A DNA stretch of 64,000 bases from SAR202 cluster bacterium bin22 (GCA_002238505.1 MPMM01000011.1:41398-105397); one strand, 5' to 3'. Positions 17,595-26,127 are shown, numbered from the stretch's first letter. A program made the numbers and translations. The notes: generated by a model from the sequence alone, not told the origin.

Positions 17595-18203
17595 CTACTT
17601 CGCCCCGCCCTCAATCATGGTGGTCATTTCTTCGACACTCTTGTCGCCAAAATCGGGCTCTCCACCGTTGATACGGTAGGTGGGGGTGCCGAACACTCCC
17701 AGGTCCTTGGCCTCCTGGTGCTCGTCCAGGACATACTGCCGGTACTGCCCCGAATCCAGGGCGTCAGACAACTCCTGCCGGTCCAGGCCACATTCGGCTC
17801 CCAGATCCAGCAGCACTTCCTTATTGCCCAGGTCAACCCCATCTTCCCAGTAGGCCCTGGCCGCAGCGTGGTGGAACTCGCCATCCACACCCTTGGCTTT
17901 GGCAAAGGCCGTGGCTTCATGGGCCATGTTTGTGTTGGGGCTCAACGACGGCCGGCGCATTTCGATGCCTGCTTCCTGAGCCCTTTCCTTCCAGGCGTCA
18001 TTCAGCTCCGTTTCCGTCTCACCTTCCCGCAGAGGCCGGGGTTCACCCTCAATGGGACGCTCGGGGGCCAGGAGATATGGCCGCCGGTCTATGGCGGCTC
18101 CCGTGGCTTCCGCTGCCTTGTCCAGCCTGACCAGGCCGACATAGCACCAGGGTCAAGTATAGTCGTACCAGACGACTACGTTAGTTGCATTACTGGATGT
18201 CAT
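17595..18203 (-). CDS. FrnE/DsbA-family thiol oxidoreductase, probable selenoprotein (in-frame TGA = Sec17)
   Basis: Starts at ATG 18203, seven bases after a perfect AAGGAGG, and runs 202 codons with one in-frame TGA at codon 17 (18155-18153). The residues around it are VVVWYDYT-(TGA)-PWCYVG. In the FrnE branch of DsbA-like proteins this spot is the first Cys of the CPWC redox motif, so the product would carry U-P-W-C. Downstream sequence continues the family in the same frame: a helical insert, the cis-Pro loop FGTPTYRING and a C-terminal helix. A hairpin with a GG-containing loop follows the TGA. The length matches the family (about 200-220). A nonsense mutation is the alternative, but the position and hairpin argue against it. 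Confidence 0.85.
18120..18140 (-). promoter_or_regulatory. Candidate bacterial SECIS element
   Basis: On the minus strand, 13-33 nt after the TGA, the RNA can fold as GGCCU-GGUC-AGGCU, extended by GUC/GAC with one bulge. The apical loop is GGUC, with its guanines 21-22 nt from the TGA. The known bacterial pattern is a short stem-loop within about 16-37 nt of UGA with a G among the first loop bases, bound by SelB. The match is by eye only; no folding was run. Confidence 0.65.
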
Positions 18204-18240
18204 AACGGGCCCTCCTTAGTACTGTCCAGAAATTTGGCGT

Positions 18241-18246
18241 ATTGTA
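18241..18246 (-). promoter_or_regulatory. Possible -10 box of the selenoprotein gene
   Basis: TACAAT on the minus strand, about 38 bp before the ATG. No good -35 hexamer stands 17 bp upstream, so this is a weak call. Confidence 0.3.
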
Positions 18247-18321
18247 CCACGGCAGTAGAGCGCTCACGCCGGAGCCCCTCTTTAGAAAACGGCAAGAGGG
18301 AGTGGCTGGCTGACCTGCCCT

Positions 18322-18337
18322 GTTTGGTTCGCCAAAC
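18322..18337. promoter_or_regulatory. Palindrome GTTTGG-TTCG-CCAAAC upstream of the amidohydrolase promoter
   Basis: Two exact 6-bp arms lie 28 bp before the TATAAT box of the rightward amidohydrolase gene, in the spacer shared with the divergent selenoprotein gene. The placement would suit an activator or repressor site. No regulator gene is nearby. Confidence 0.35.
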
Positions 18338-18365
18338 TACTTTCAAGAAGGTCCGAACAATCCGG

Positions 18366-18371
18366 TATAAT
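18366..18371 (+). promoter_or_regulatory. -10 box TATAAT of the 18429 amidohydrolase gene
   Basis: A consensus TATAAT stands 57 bp before the ATG. The -35 region (around 18342-18348, TTCAAGA) is poor, which fits activator-dependent transcription. Confidence 0.5.
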
Positions 18372-18428
18372 GGGGCCGGCTCCAACTGTGTATCTCACAC
18401 CATCCTGCCGATAATGAAGGAGGCCACT

Positions 18429-19448
18429 ATGCCATTCGGAGGCAATGACTGGCTGGCTTTAACCCAGGAAGAGACACTTGAACCCGAGATTCCCATAATT
18501 GACCCCCATCACCACTTCTGGGACAAGCGAGCGGAGCGCATACCTTACCAGCGATACCTGCTGCAGGAACTGGCAGACGACGTACATGCCGGACACAACA
18601 TGGTTTCCACTGTCTTTATTGAAGCGAGGGCAATGTACCGGGCCGACGGTCCAGACGAGATGCGGCCCATAGGGGAGGTGGAGTTTGTCCAGGGACAGGG
18701 CGCGGCCAGCGCCAGCGGGCTGTACGGTCCCTGCCGGGCCGCTGCCGCCATCATCGGCCACGCAAACCTGAACCTGGGCGCCGAGGTGGAAGGGGTGCTG
18801 GACGCCCTGCACGATGCCAGCCCCTACCATTTCAGGGGCATCCGCCACTCGGTGACCTGGGACCCGCACCCCGAAGTGGAAAACACCGCCGCCCACAACA
18901 TGCCAGGCCAACTGGCCAGCGATAAGTTCCGCGAGGGGGCCAGAGTTCTTGCCTCCAAGGGCCTTACCCTGGAAGGCTGGCTATACTTTCCCCAGTTGCA
19001 GGAGATGGCCGACTTCGCCAAAGGGGTTCCCGACCTGACCATCATCCTGAACCACATCGGCGGACTGCTGCGGGTGGGTCCCTACGCCAACGGGGGCGAG
19101 GAGCTAATGGACACCTGGCGCAAGGGCATTGCCGCCGTGGCCGAATGCCCCAACGTGGTTTGCAAGCTGGGCGGCATTGGCATGCCCCGCACCGGCTTCG
19201 ACTGGCACCTGCGCGACAAGCCCATCGGGTCAGAGGAACTGGCCAGTGACATGGCGCCCATTATCAACTACTGTATCGAGCAGTTCGGGCCAAGCCGCTG
19301 CATGTTTGAGAGCAACTTCCCGGTGGACAAGGTTTCCTACTCGCACCACATTCTGTACAACGCCTTCAAGCGGCTGTCGGCGAGCTACTCCGCCAGCGAA
19401 CGGGCCGACATGTTCCACGATGTGGCGGCGAGGGTTTACCACGTCTAG
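18429..19448 (+). CDS. Amidohydrolase_2 family metal-dependent hydrolase
   Basis: 339 residues from ATG 18429, five bases after AAGGAGG; the longer open frame upstream overlaps the selenoprotein region and is not coding. The metal-binding opening IIDPHHHFWD (residues 22-31) and the later ILNHIGG and MFESNFPVDK motifs are those of the ACMSD/TIM-like dicarboxylic hydrolase group, whose members act on lactones, aromatic acids or decarboxylate them. It stands alone between divergent and convergent neighbours, with its own TATAAT box and terminator. The substrate is unknown. A second family member is at 27711-28670. Confidence 0.9.
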   Translation: MPFGGNDWLALTQEETLEPEIPIIDPHHHFWDKRAERIPYQRYLLQELADDVHAGHNMVSTVFIEARAMYRADGPDEMRPIGEVEFVQGQGAASASGLYGPCRAAAAIIGHANLNLGAEVEGVLDALHDASPYHFRGIRHSVTWDPHPEVENTAAHNMPGQLASDKFREGARVLASKGLTLEGWLYFPQLQEMADFAKGVPDLTIILNHIGGLLRVGPYANGGEELMDTWRKGIAAVAECPNVVCKLGGIGMPRTGFDWHLRDKPIGSEELASDMAPIINYCIEQFGPSRCMFESNFPVDKVSYSHHILYNAFKRLSASYSASERADMFHDVAARVYHV

Positions 19449-19533
19449 CGGGCAACAAGGCGCAGTACGGGGCTCCCTGTTTTCTCGAGCGAAGTAACAG
19501 GATCTGTCCCTGGAAAGCTTGTAATCAACGACA

Positions 19534-19566
19534 CAGGGGCGGGTCTTATCCCGCCCCTGACTTTTT
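19534..19566 (+). terminator. Rho-independent terminator
   Basis: A perfect 10-bp stem (CAGGGGCGGG / CCCGCCCCTG) with loop TCTTAT is followed by AC and five T. It lies 85 bp after the amidohydrolase stop codon and faces the leftward amidase gene. Confidence 0.85.
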
Positions 19567-19611
19567 GAGTTGCTGTTCCAGGTTTCGCCACGTACGCCTT
19601 GAGGACAGCGG

Positions 19612-21018
19612 CTAGATTGGTGGCTTCATTTCGTGCCAGCCAGCATGCTGCTGGTAGGTGTAAGCCGCCTGGATGACGCCGGGCTCGTCGAAAGGCTTGC
19701 CGGCGATCTGCATTCCGATGGGGAGACCATCCTCGGTGAAACCGCAGGGCACTGAGATGGCGGGCAGGCCGGTAACATTGAAGGGAGCGGTGAAACTCTT
19801 TCCCCGGACCGTTGCGGTTGGGTCATATCCTTCGAAGGCGGCTGCCGGCTGGGTCATGGTGGGGGTCACCAGGAAGTCCACTGTTTTCATCACCTGGGCA
19901 AAGTCGCGCCGCGCCCAGGTTCGCACTCGCTGGGCCTGGAGGTAGTCGGAGGCGTTCAACATTCCACCAATGCGGAAGCGCCCCCGAACAATCTCACCAA
20001 ATTCTTGCGGCCTGGTCTTGAGATTCGGTTCATGGTAGGCGAAGGCCTCGCTGACCATGATTACCGAGTTGGCGGCACGCACGTAGTCCAGGCTGGGCAG
20101 GGTCACTTCCTCAATGTGGGCGCCCAACCCCTCCAGCACGGTTACGGCCTGTTCCACTCTGGTTACCACCTCGCGGTTCACTCCGGGGTCGTCGGCAAAG
20201 AAGTAATGCCGAGGCAACCCGATTCTGACTCCCCGAATATCCTCCCGCAAGGAACGGGAATAGTCCGGCACCGGAGCCTTGCTGGAAGTCGGGTCACGGG
20301 GGTCGTGACCGGCAATGGCCTGCAGCATGATGGCGGTATCTTCCACGGTACGGGTCATGGGGCCAGCGTGGTCCTGGGACCAGCTCAGCGTCACCACGCC
20401 AAAGCGACTGACGCGGCCGTAGGTGGCCTTAAGCCCGACAATACCGCACAGGGAGGCTGGGCCACGAATGGACCCTCCGGTGCAGGAACCCAGGGCGCCG
20501 GCGCACTGCCCGGACGCCACTGCCGAGCCTGAGCCGCTGCTGGAGCCTCCGGTTATGTGGGCCAGGTTCCACGGGTTGCAGGCCGGCTCGAAGGGTGTGG
20601 TCCAGTCAGGACCGCCCAGGGCGAATTCATGCATAGCCAGCTTGCCCAGCAGGACTCCACCGGCCTCCTTGAGCCTGGCAGTTGTGGTGGCGTCCTCGGT
20701 AGGAACCCGGTCAATGTCCACCTGGGAACCGGAGGTAGTCCGGATACCGGCGGTATCGTACAGGTCCTTCAGGGCAAAGGGTATGCCGTGCATCGGCCCC
20801 TTGTAGGCCCCACGAAGGATATCTGCCTCAGCGGTACGCGCCTGGGCCAGCGCATCGTCTGCCAGCAGCATTATAAAAGAATGGAGGCGCTCGTCGGTGG
20901 CTTCGATACGGTCCAGGCAGGCGCGGGTCAGTTCTACCGGAGACAGTTCTCCCTTTCGAATCAGTTCGCCGGCTTGCCGAATGGTCAGGTAATGGAGTTG
21001 AGCGTCGGAAGTTGACAT
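19612..21018 (-). CDS. Amidase (amidase-signature family, GatA/AtzF-like)
   Basis: 468 residues, normal for the family. The Ser-cisSer-Lys triad is readable: Lys84 in FALKDLYD, Ser159 in ITGGSSSGSGSA and Ser183 in GGSIRGPAS. It hydrolyses an amide or transfers ammonia. A true GatA would be expected with GatB and GatC; here the only partner is a 66-residue protein directly upstream, an arrangement like AtzE/AtzG hydrolases rather than tRNA amidotransferase. ATG 21018 follows AGGAGG. The amide substrate is not deducible. Confidence 0.9.
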   Translation of the reverse strand: MSTSDAQLHYLTIRQAGELIRKGELSPVELTRACLDRIEATDERLHSFIMLLADDALAQARTAEADILRGAYKGPMHGIPFALKDLYDTAGIRTTSGSQVDIDRVPTEDATTTARLKEAGGVLLGKLAMHEFALGGPDWTTPFEPACNPWNLAHITGGSSSGSGSAVASGQCAGALGSCTGGSIRGPASLCGIVGLKATYGRVSRFGVVTLSWSQDHAGPMTRTVEDTAIMLQAIAGHDPRDPTSSKAPVPDYSRSLREDIRGVRIGLPRHYFFADDPGVNREVVTRVEQAVTVLEGLGAHIEEVTLPSLDYVRAANSVIMVSEAFAYHEPNLKTRPQEFGEIVRGRFRIGGMLNASDYLQAQRVRTWARRDFAQVMKTVDFLVTPTMTQPAAAFEGYDPTATVRGKSFTAPFNVTGLPAISVPCGFTEDGLPIGMQIAGKPFDEPGVIQAAYTYQQHAGWHEMKPPI

Positions 21019-21064
21019 TGTTGCAGTCCTCCTTGAATTGGCTGGTTAGACCTGTGAACCCTTG

Positions 21065-21265
21065 TCAGGCCTCCGGCCAGTCAGGGTGGAACTCGACGAC
21101 CATTTCCTCAGCGCCGAAGCTCAGAGTGTGCAGTTCACGGGCATAGGCGGCGTAAAGCTCATAAACAGGTTTGAGCGCGTCAAGCTCCTCCTGGCTCATG
21201 CCCAACCCGGCCCGGTCGGCCATCAGTTTGAACTCTTCCATGGAAACTTCTCCCGATTCAGGCAT
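21065..21265 (-). CDS. Small AtzG/GatC-like partner of the amidase
   Basis: 66 residues from ATG 21265, preceded by GGGAGG; the open frame extends further but without a ribosome site. The sequence is helical and acidic, with EEFKLMADRAGLGMSQEELDALKP and YAAYARELHTL, the shape of GatC/AtzG-type subunits that wrap around an amidase. Its position, 46 bp before the amidase on the same strand, supports a two-subunit complex. The family assignment is by pattern and context. Confidence 0.6.
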   Translation of the reverse strand: MPESGEVSMEEFKLMADRAGLGMSQEELDALKPVYELYAAYARELHTLSFGAEEMVVEFHPDWPEA

Positions 21266-21631
21266 TGCGCAACCTCCCTTTTCCGTATTGGTTGGGGTAT
21301 CCAACTGTGGACTCGAAGGAATGAGGGGATTATACATCCCTGGCTTGCCTTTGGAGTATCGGCGCCCGCGGCAACCGTCGAGACCAACCACGTCGGCCCT
21401 CTTCCATGGGAGAACAAGCTTTTGACGAAGGTATCGGGATACTGTTCTTAAAGAAAGCTTCAGATACTGCCATAATTATTAACGATTCAATCACTTCTGT
21501 TAAGAATATTTCGCCAATATGTACTGCATTGCCATTGTATTTCCGAAAACTGCTTGCGACTCTTGATGAGCCACCTTAAGATGTACCCAAATACCCGGCG
21601 CGACAAAGCAGAATCTCGCAAGGAGGCAGCC
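21266..21631. other. AT-rich divergent spacer
   Basis: 366 bp between the leftward amidase pair and the rightward monooxygenase. The part at about 21430-21560 is clearly richer in A and T than its surroundings. TTGACG near 21424, with a weak TTCTTA 17 bp on, could be a rightward promoter. No coding frame is supported. Confidence 0.4.
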
Positions 21632-22831
21632 ATGACCGAACAACTGGCACGCCCCAAGGACAAGGCGGAAATCTACTGGTTTTCGGAGCAACCCTACGGC
21701 CACGTCACCAGCCAGGACCTGGAACAATACGACTCGGGGCGGTTAGGGTTTCCCAAATCCTACTTTGATCCGGAAAAGGCTCACGTCCTTTACAACCAGT
21801 ACCACGAACAATATGCCCTGGCCGATGAGGTTGGGTTTGACGGCATTATGAGCAACGAGCACCACGCCTCCTACTGGTGTATGAAGCCCTCGGTCAATCT
21901 GGACGCGGCGGTAATCAGCAAGCTCACCAAGAACGTCAAGATAGCCATCCTGGGCAATGTCATAGCCGTCAACGACCCCATTCGCATGGCCGAAGAAATC
22001 GCCATGCTGGACTGCTACTCCGGCGGCCGGATAATTTCCGGCTTTGTGAGGGGTACCGCGGTGGAGACGCTGCAGGCGGGCATAGCCCCGCCGGAGAACC
22101 GGGAACGCTTTGAAGAAGCCCATGACCTGATTATCAAGTGCTGGACCACGCCGGGGCCCTTCCGGTACGAGGGAAAGCATTACAAGTATCGCGTGGTGAA
22201 TCCCTGGGTGCTGCCGGTGCAGAAGCCCCATCCCGACATCTGGTTCCCCGGGACGGGCAGCCCGGAGAGCGTGGTCTGGGCGGCCAAACACCGGCATCCC
22301 TACATGAACCTGGGCGCCCTGGTGGACACCACCGAGTGGCTGCGGCAGGTGTATATCGACACGGCGAAAGATGAAGGCTATCAGGCCGGTCCGGAACACT
22401 TTGGATACCTGCTGCGGTGCCTGGTGGCCGATACCGACGAGAAGGCCATCGAAATCGGCCGGGAGTTTATGTGGACCATCGAGCATCGGCAGAGGGGCCC
22501 CATGGAGCACAACGACCCGCCAGGCTACCAGTCGCGGGCAGCGGTAGAGGTGAAGGCTCAGCGTCCCACCGGCAACGTGGCGGGGGCCGGCGGACTGGGA
22601 GTGGGCCTTAGCTACCAGCAACTCCAGGACGTGAACAACATCATCGTCGGCAGTCCGGAAACGGTGACCCGCAAACTTACGGAGGTAATCGAGAGGCTGA
22701 GCCCCGGATACCTGCACATCTACGGAAACGAGGGGCACATGAACCACAAGGACGTGATGTGCTCCGTAGAACTGCTGGGCAAGGAGGTCATTCCGGCCCT
22801 GCACGAGGTCAAACTGCAACCTTACGAGTAA
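21632..22831 (+). CDS. LLM-class flavin-dependent monooxygenase (bacterial luciferase family)
   Basis: 399 residues from ATG 21632, five bases after AAGGAGG. It has the TIM-barrel luciferase-like pattern: DEVGFDGIMSNEHHASYW early, then KNVKIAILGNVIAVNDPIRMAEEIAMLDCYSGGRI, the usual core of the family, and VGSPETVTRKLTE near the end. Such enzymes use reduced FMN or F420 to oxygenate small organic, sulfonated or ring compounds. Expanded sets of these enzymes are known from SAR202 Chloroflexota. No flavin reductase gene is adjacent. A strong terminator follows, so the gene is monocistronic. Confidence 0.92.
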   Translation: MTEQLARPKDKAEIYWFSEQPYGHVTSQDLEQYDSGRLGFPKSYFDPEKAHVLYNQYHEQYALADEVGFDGIMSNEHHASYWCMKPSVNLDAAVISKLTKNVKIAILGNVIAVNDPIRMAEEIAMLDCYSGGRIISGFVRGTAVETLQAGIAPPENRERFEEAHDLIIKCWTTPGPFRYEGKHYKYRVVNPWVLPVQKPHPDIWFPGTGSPESVVWAAKHRHPYMNLGALVDTTEWLRQVYIDTAKDEGYQAGPEHFGYLLRCLVADTDEKAIEIGREFMWTIEHRQRGPMEHNDPPGYQSRAAVEVKAQRPTGNVAGAGGLGVGLSYQQLQDVNNIIVGSPETVTRKLTEVIERLSPGYLHIYGNEGHMNHKDVMCSVELLGKEVIPALHEVKLQPYE

Positions 22832-22872
22832 TTACCGGGCCTGACTGAGAGCAGTCAGTATTGGAACCATCA

Positions 22873-22900
22873 GGGGCAGCCGTAGTGGCTGCCCCTTTTT
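22873..22900 (+). terminator. Rho-independent terminator
   Basis: A perfect 9-bp stem (GGGGCAGCC / GGCTGCCCC), loop GTAGT, then five T. It lies 41 bp after the monooxygenase gene. Confidence 0.9.
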
Positions 22901-23040
22901 CAGTCAGGTCTTCACGACGCCGACGCCGCAGGAGTGAGCCCGGATATTGGTACTACCTCAGCCAATTGGGTCAGGGTGGGCCTTCGGGAGACTCTCAAGC
23001 AAATTTTCCCTGATAGCACCCACTTTTAACAGGCCGGGGT

Positions 23041-24495
23041 CTATTCCTCCCTGGGTCGGCCGCGCAGCGCCGATATTCCCATTGCCACCACCATCAGGCA
23101 GGTCATGCCCAGGTAGGTATAGCGCAAGCCGCTAGTGAAGGCGTGCCCTACCCCATCGGAAGCGTCCTGCGTCACCGCGGAGAGGCTGGGTTCGAAACCC
23201 ATTGACCCCATGGTGGCCGTAACGATCGCCGTAGCCACCGCAATGCTGACCACATTGCCCGCGTTGCGAACCAGGTTCAGAAAAGCTGAAATGACACCGT
23301 AGCTTTCCCGGCTCACCGAACTCAGGACTGAACTGGCGTTGGGAGAGAAGAACAGCCCCATACCGCAGCTTTGCAGAATCAGCGCGGGCAGGATGAGTGC
23401 AAGGGAAGAGTCCACGGTCAGGCGGGAAAGGATGAACAGACTGACCGAAGTAAAAGCCAGGCCGCTGACGGTCAACGCCCGCCAGCCATAACGATCGGAC
23501 AGGCGGCCGCTTACCGGACCCAGGAACAGCATGCATACCGCTCCTGGCACCAGGGTAAGGCCGGTCTGGGTGGGACTGTAGCCCAGGACGCCCTGCAGGT
23601 AGAAGGGAGTAAGGAAGAATATGGAAATACCGCCCATAAAAGTCAGGAAGGCGGCAGACACCCCGCAGGAGAAGACCGGCATTCTGAAGTAGCGAAGCTC
23701 CAGCATGGGGTTGGGAGTGCGCAGTTCCCACCAGATGAAGCAGGCCAGCAGAATTACAAAACCAACCAGTCCGGCCATGATGGGGGCAGAAGTCCAGCCG
23801 AAGCGGTGGGCGTAGGTGATGGTCAACAAGAATATGAGGAGCATGCCAGTGGACAGCGTCGCTCCCTGCCAGTCGAATCCTGACCTCTTTTGCCCGGAGC
23901 TGGAAGGACCAGCCGAGTTCTGGTCGGACAGCACCGCCAGGGACAGGGCAACGCAGAGGACTATCAGCGGCACATTAACCAGGAATACGGCCCGCCAGCC
24001 AAACAGGTCCAGGAGGAAACCTCCCAGGGCCGGACCGACAATAGCCCCACTGCTGACTACCCCCATAACCAGGCCTATGGCCTTCCCACGCTCACTGGCA
24101 GGGAACGAGGCGGCGACGATGGCCATTCCCGTCCCCTGGGTCATTGCGGCCCCAGCCCCCTGAATGACGCGGGAGCCGATTAGCAGGCCCAGATTATCGG
24201 ACACAGCGGCGCCGATACCGAAGAGGGCGAATACCACCGAGCCAATGATGTAAACCTTCTTCAGCCCGACGATGTCGGACAGGCGGCCCATGGGCAATAG
24301 CAGGGCACTGATGGTGAGGGTGTAGCTGATCACCACCCACTGGACAGTGGGAATATCGCTGTTGAAGTGGCCCGCAATGGGGTGCAGGGCCACATTGACG
24401 CCAACCTGGTCTGCCACCGACGCGAAAGTGCCGATGGCCACCGCGAAAAAGGCCCACCACTTGTAGTGTGTACTTTGCCGGACGGCTACAATCAT
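23041..24495 (-). CDS. MFS drug exporter, DHA2 (EmrB/QacA) family
   Basis: 484 residues with about 14 hydrophobic segments, as expected for DHA2 proteins. The motif LLPMGRLSDIVGLKKVY in loop 2-3 and the motif-C-like VMGVVSSGAIVGPALGGFLLD in the fifth helix mark a proton-driven antiporter. It probably exports hydrophobic toxicants. The start codon lies inside a 17-bp tandem duplication, so a 6-codon leader frame ends on the ATG (ATGA). It lies directly downstream of a second MFS gene on the same strand, 132 bp apart. Confidence 0.9.
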   Translation of the reverse strand: MIVAVRQSTHYKWWAFFAVAIGTFASVADQVGVNVALHPIAGHFNSDIPTVQWVVISYTLTISALLLPMGRLSDIVGLKKVYIIGSVVFALFGIGAAVSDNLGLLIGSRVIQGAGAAMTQGTGMAIVAASFPASERGKAIGLVMGVVSSGAIVGPALGGFLLDLFGWRAVFLVNVPLIVLCVALSLAVLSDQNSAGPSSSGQKRSGFDWQGATLSTGMLLIFLLTITYAHRFGWTSAPIMAGLVGFVILLACFIWWELRTPNPMLELRYFRMPVFSCGVSAAFLTFMGGISIFFLTPFYLQGVLGYSPTQTGLTLVPGAVCMLFLGPVSGRLSDRYGWRALTVSGLAFTSVSLFILSRLTVDSSLALILPALILQSCGMGLFFSPNASSVLSSVSRESYGVISAFLNLVRNAGNVVSIAVATAIVTATMGSMGFEPSLSAVTQDASDGVGHAFTSGLRYTYLGMTCLMVVAMGISALRGRPREE

Positions 24496-24526
24496 GAATC
24501 TATTTCTTGCATGAATCTATTTCCTG
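24493..24526 (-). repeat. 17-bp tandem duplication covering the translation start of the MFS gene
   Basis: Two adjacent copies of CATGAATCTATTTCTTG (one mismatch). On the minus strand each copy contains GAAATAGATTC-ATG. The upstream ATG opens a six-codon frame, MQEIDS, whose TGA overlaps the real ATG. The copy is not a multiple of 3, so it does not extend the protein. Confidence 0.75.
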
Positions 24527-24627
24527 CAAATCGGCAAGCCGGGCAAACGCCGGAAACCAGGGAAGGGAATCGTCCGGCCCGAACACGGCATCACCATATG
24601 CGTATCCTTTCTTCAAAACCGGTCCAG

Positions 24628-25935
24628 TTACTCCAGCTGCCTGGTGCTCTGGAAGAACACGGCCTGCACTATCGCTAAAAAGAGCGCAGCCGACGCCATT
24701 ATCGTAAATACCCAGGCGGGGTCCCAAAGTGCGATGAAAAGGCCGATCAGGAAGGTTGCCAAGGGAGTAATGCCGTGGTCGAGCATGTAAATGCTCATAA
24801 CCCGGCTGCGAAATTCGTCAGGGACTACAGTCTGAATCAGCGTTCCGTTGGCCACACGAAATACATACTGGCTGAAGCCCATGCCTGCCAGCATGGCGAA
24901 GGAGAGCCACAGCCAGTCGGACAGAGAAAACAGCAGTATAAAGGCGCAACCACCGATCAGGCCAAGGAAGACGGCCACCCCTTTGCGCATCAGGTAGCCG
25001 ATACCGGCAATAAATACCGCCGCGGCTACTCCTCCGATACCCACAGCCGCAGCCAGGGCTCCCCCTGCGCCGATTTCCCTTCCCAGCACATCCACGGTGA
25101 ACACGGGCAGGAAGAAAATTACCGGCTGGAAAAGCAGGTTGGGTATCAGGGACATCACGATAAGCTGCATAATCCGCTTTTCGTTCTTGACGTAGCGCAG
25201 GCCGGAAACGAGGCTGGAAAAAGCAGAGCCATGTGCCCCGCCACGTTGTTCGGTGCGATAAGGCAGCTTGACGGGAATCAGCAACAGGACGATGACAATA
25301 TAGAGGACCGCTTCGATAAGGAAGTTCCACTTGAAGCCCAGGGCAGCCACCAAGAGGGCGCCGATGGCAGGCGAGATGATACGAGTGCTGGGGTAAACCA
25401 TGCCGTTGAGGGACAGGGCGCTGGCCAGGGCGTTGCGGGGCACCGTGTTGGCTACCATGGCCTGGCGCACCGGCTGAATTATGGTGTGGGCAATACCGGC
25501 AATGGTCATATAGACGAAGGGATGCCACCACTGGAGAGGTCCGGTTATTTCATCGGCGTCCAGGTCGGTAAGAATGACCAGCACTGCAAAGCCGGTGGCC
25601 GCAACTGCCATTACAGACTGGGTCACCATAACCAGTTTGCGCCGATCCACGCGGTCACCCAGAACACCGGCCCAGGGGCCTATGATCAATACGGGCAACG
25701 TGCGAATACCCACGACCGTTCCGGTAAGCAGAGCATTGCCGTCGGTGAGGTGGTGGACCAGCCAGCCAATGGTGAAAAGCTGAAGCCACTGAGCGCCAAT
25801 GGCAACAAAGTTTCCTGCCCAGATGTACCGGAAGTCCTTGTAGAGTTTGGCGGTGGAAATGGCGTCGAGTCCGGCGACTCTTCTGCGGGGGGGCGATTCA
25901 ACCGGGGCTGCCTGCCGCGGGGAATTACTGGCCAT
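24628..25935 (-). CDS. MFS exporter, EntS-like (MFS_3) family
   Basis: 435 residues from ATG 25935 (a TTG 15 bp upstream is the alternative start). About 12 TM segments; the loop signature GVLGDRVDRRKLVM follows helix 2 and PDEFRSRVMSIYMLDHG matches the second-half motif seen in the transporter at 2157-3587 (SDDQYRARVMSLFMINF). It lies upstream of the DHA2 exporter, and the two may form one export locus. The substrate is not deducible. Confidence 0.88.
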   Translation of the reverse strand: MASNSPRQAAPVESPPRRRVAGLDAISTAKLYKDFRYIWAGNFVAIGAQWLQLFTIGWLVHHLTDGNALLTGTVVGIRTLPVLIIGPWAGVLGDRVDRRKLVMVTQSVMAVAATGFAVLVILTDLDADEITGPLQWWHPFVYMTIAGIAHTIIQPVRQAMVANTVPRNALASALSLNGMVYPSTRIISPAIGALLVAALGFKWNFLIEAVLYIVIVLLLIPVKLPYRTEQRGGAHGSAFSSLVSGLRYVKNEKRIMQLIVMSLIPNLLFQPVIFFLPVFTVDVLGREIGAGGALAAAVGIGGVAAAVFIAGIGYLMRKGVAVFLGLIGGCAFILLFSLSDWLWLSFAMLAGMGFSQYVFRVANGTLIQTVVPDEFRSRVMSIYMLDHGITPLATFLIGLFIALWDPAWVFTIMASAALFLAIVQAVFFQSTRQLE

Positions 25936-26098
25936 GAACCTTGATGTCAACCAAGCGGATCAAACCTTCTTCAGGATATAGACACAACTTAACGATACTA
26001 GCACAAACCGGGCCGCTTTTCATTTAAATCCGCTCAGACGGCAGGGTAATCACGTTATAACTTGCTCGTAAATTACACAGGAAGCCGCGGCAATAAAT

Positions 26099-26127
26099 GT
26101 GTGTCACCCTGAGCACAGCCGAAGGGT
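26099..26127 (+). repeat. Dispersed repeat of the type TGTCACCCTGAGC..AGCCGAAGGGTCT
   Basis: The element reads GTGTCACCCTGAGCACAGCC and then GAAGGGTCT. The same core appears in reverse orientation inside each unit of the downstream array (GGCCCTTCGGCTTCGCTCA), and a degenerate copy lies near 26195-26218. Such intergenic repeats are widespread in bacterial genomes; their copy number here cannot be judged from one window. Confidence 0.55.

Noticed and set aside
17595..17960. A free-standing 121-residue protein
   Set aside because: It is the C-terminal part of the FrnE-like gene; no ribosome site precedes its first ATG, and family sequence continues upstream through the TGA.
17718..19448. A 576-residue frame continuous with the amidohydrolase
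   Set aside because: Its first 237 codons run antisense through the selenoprotein gene and the promoter region; the ribosome site and family start are at 18429.
19612..21018. tRNA-dependent amidotransferase subunit GatA
   Set aside because: No gatB or gatC gene adjoins it and the partner is AtzG-like; kept as a general amidase instead.
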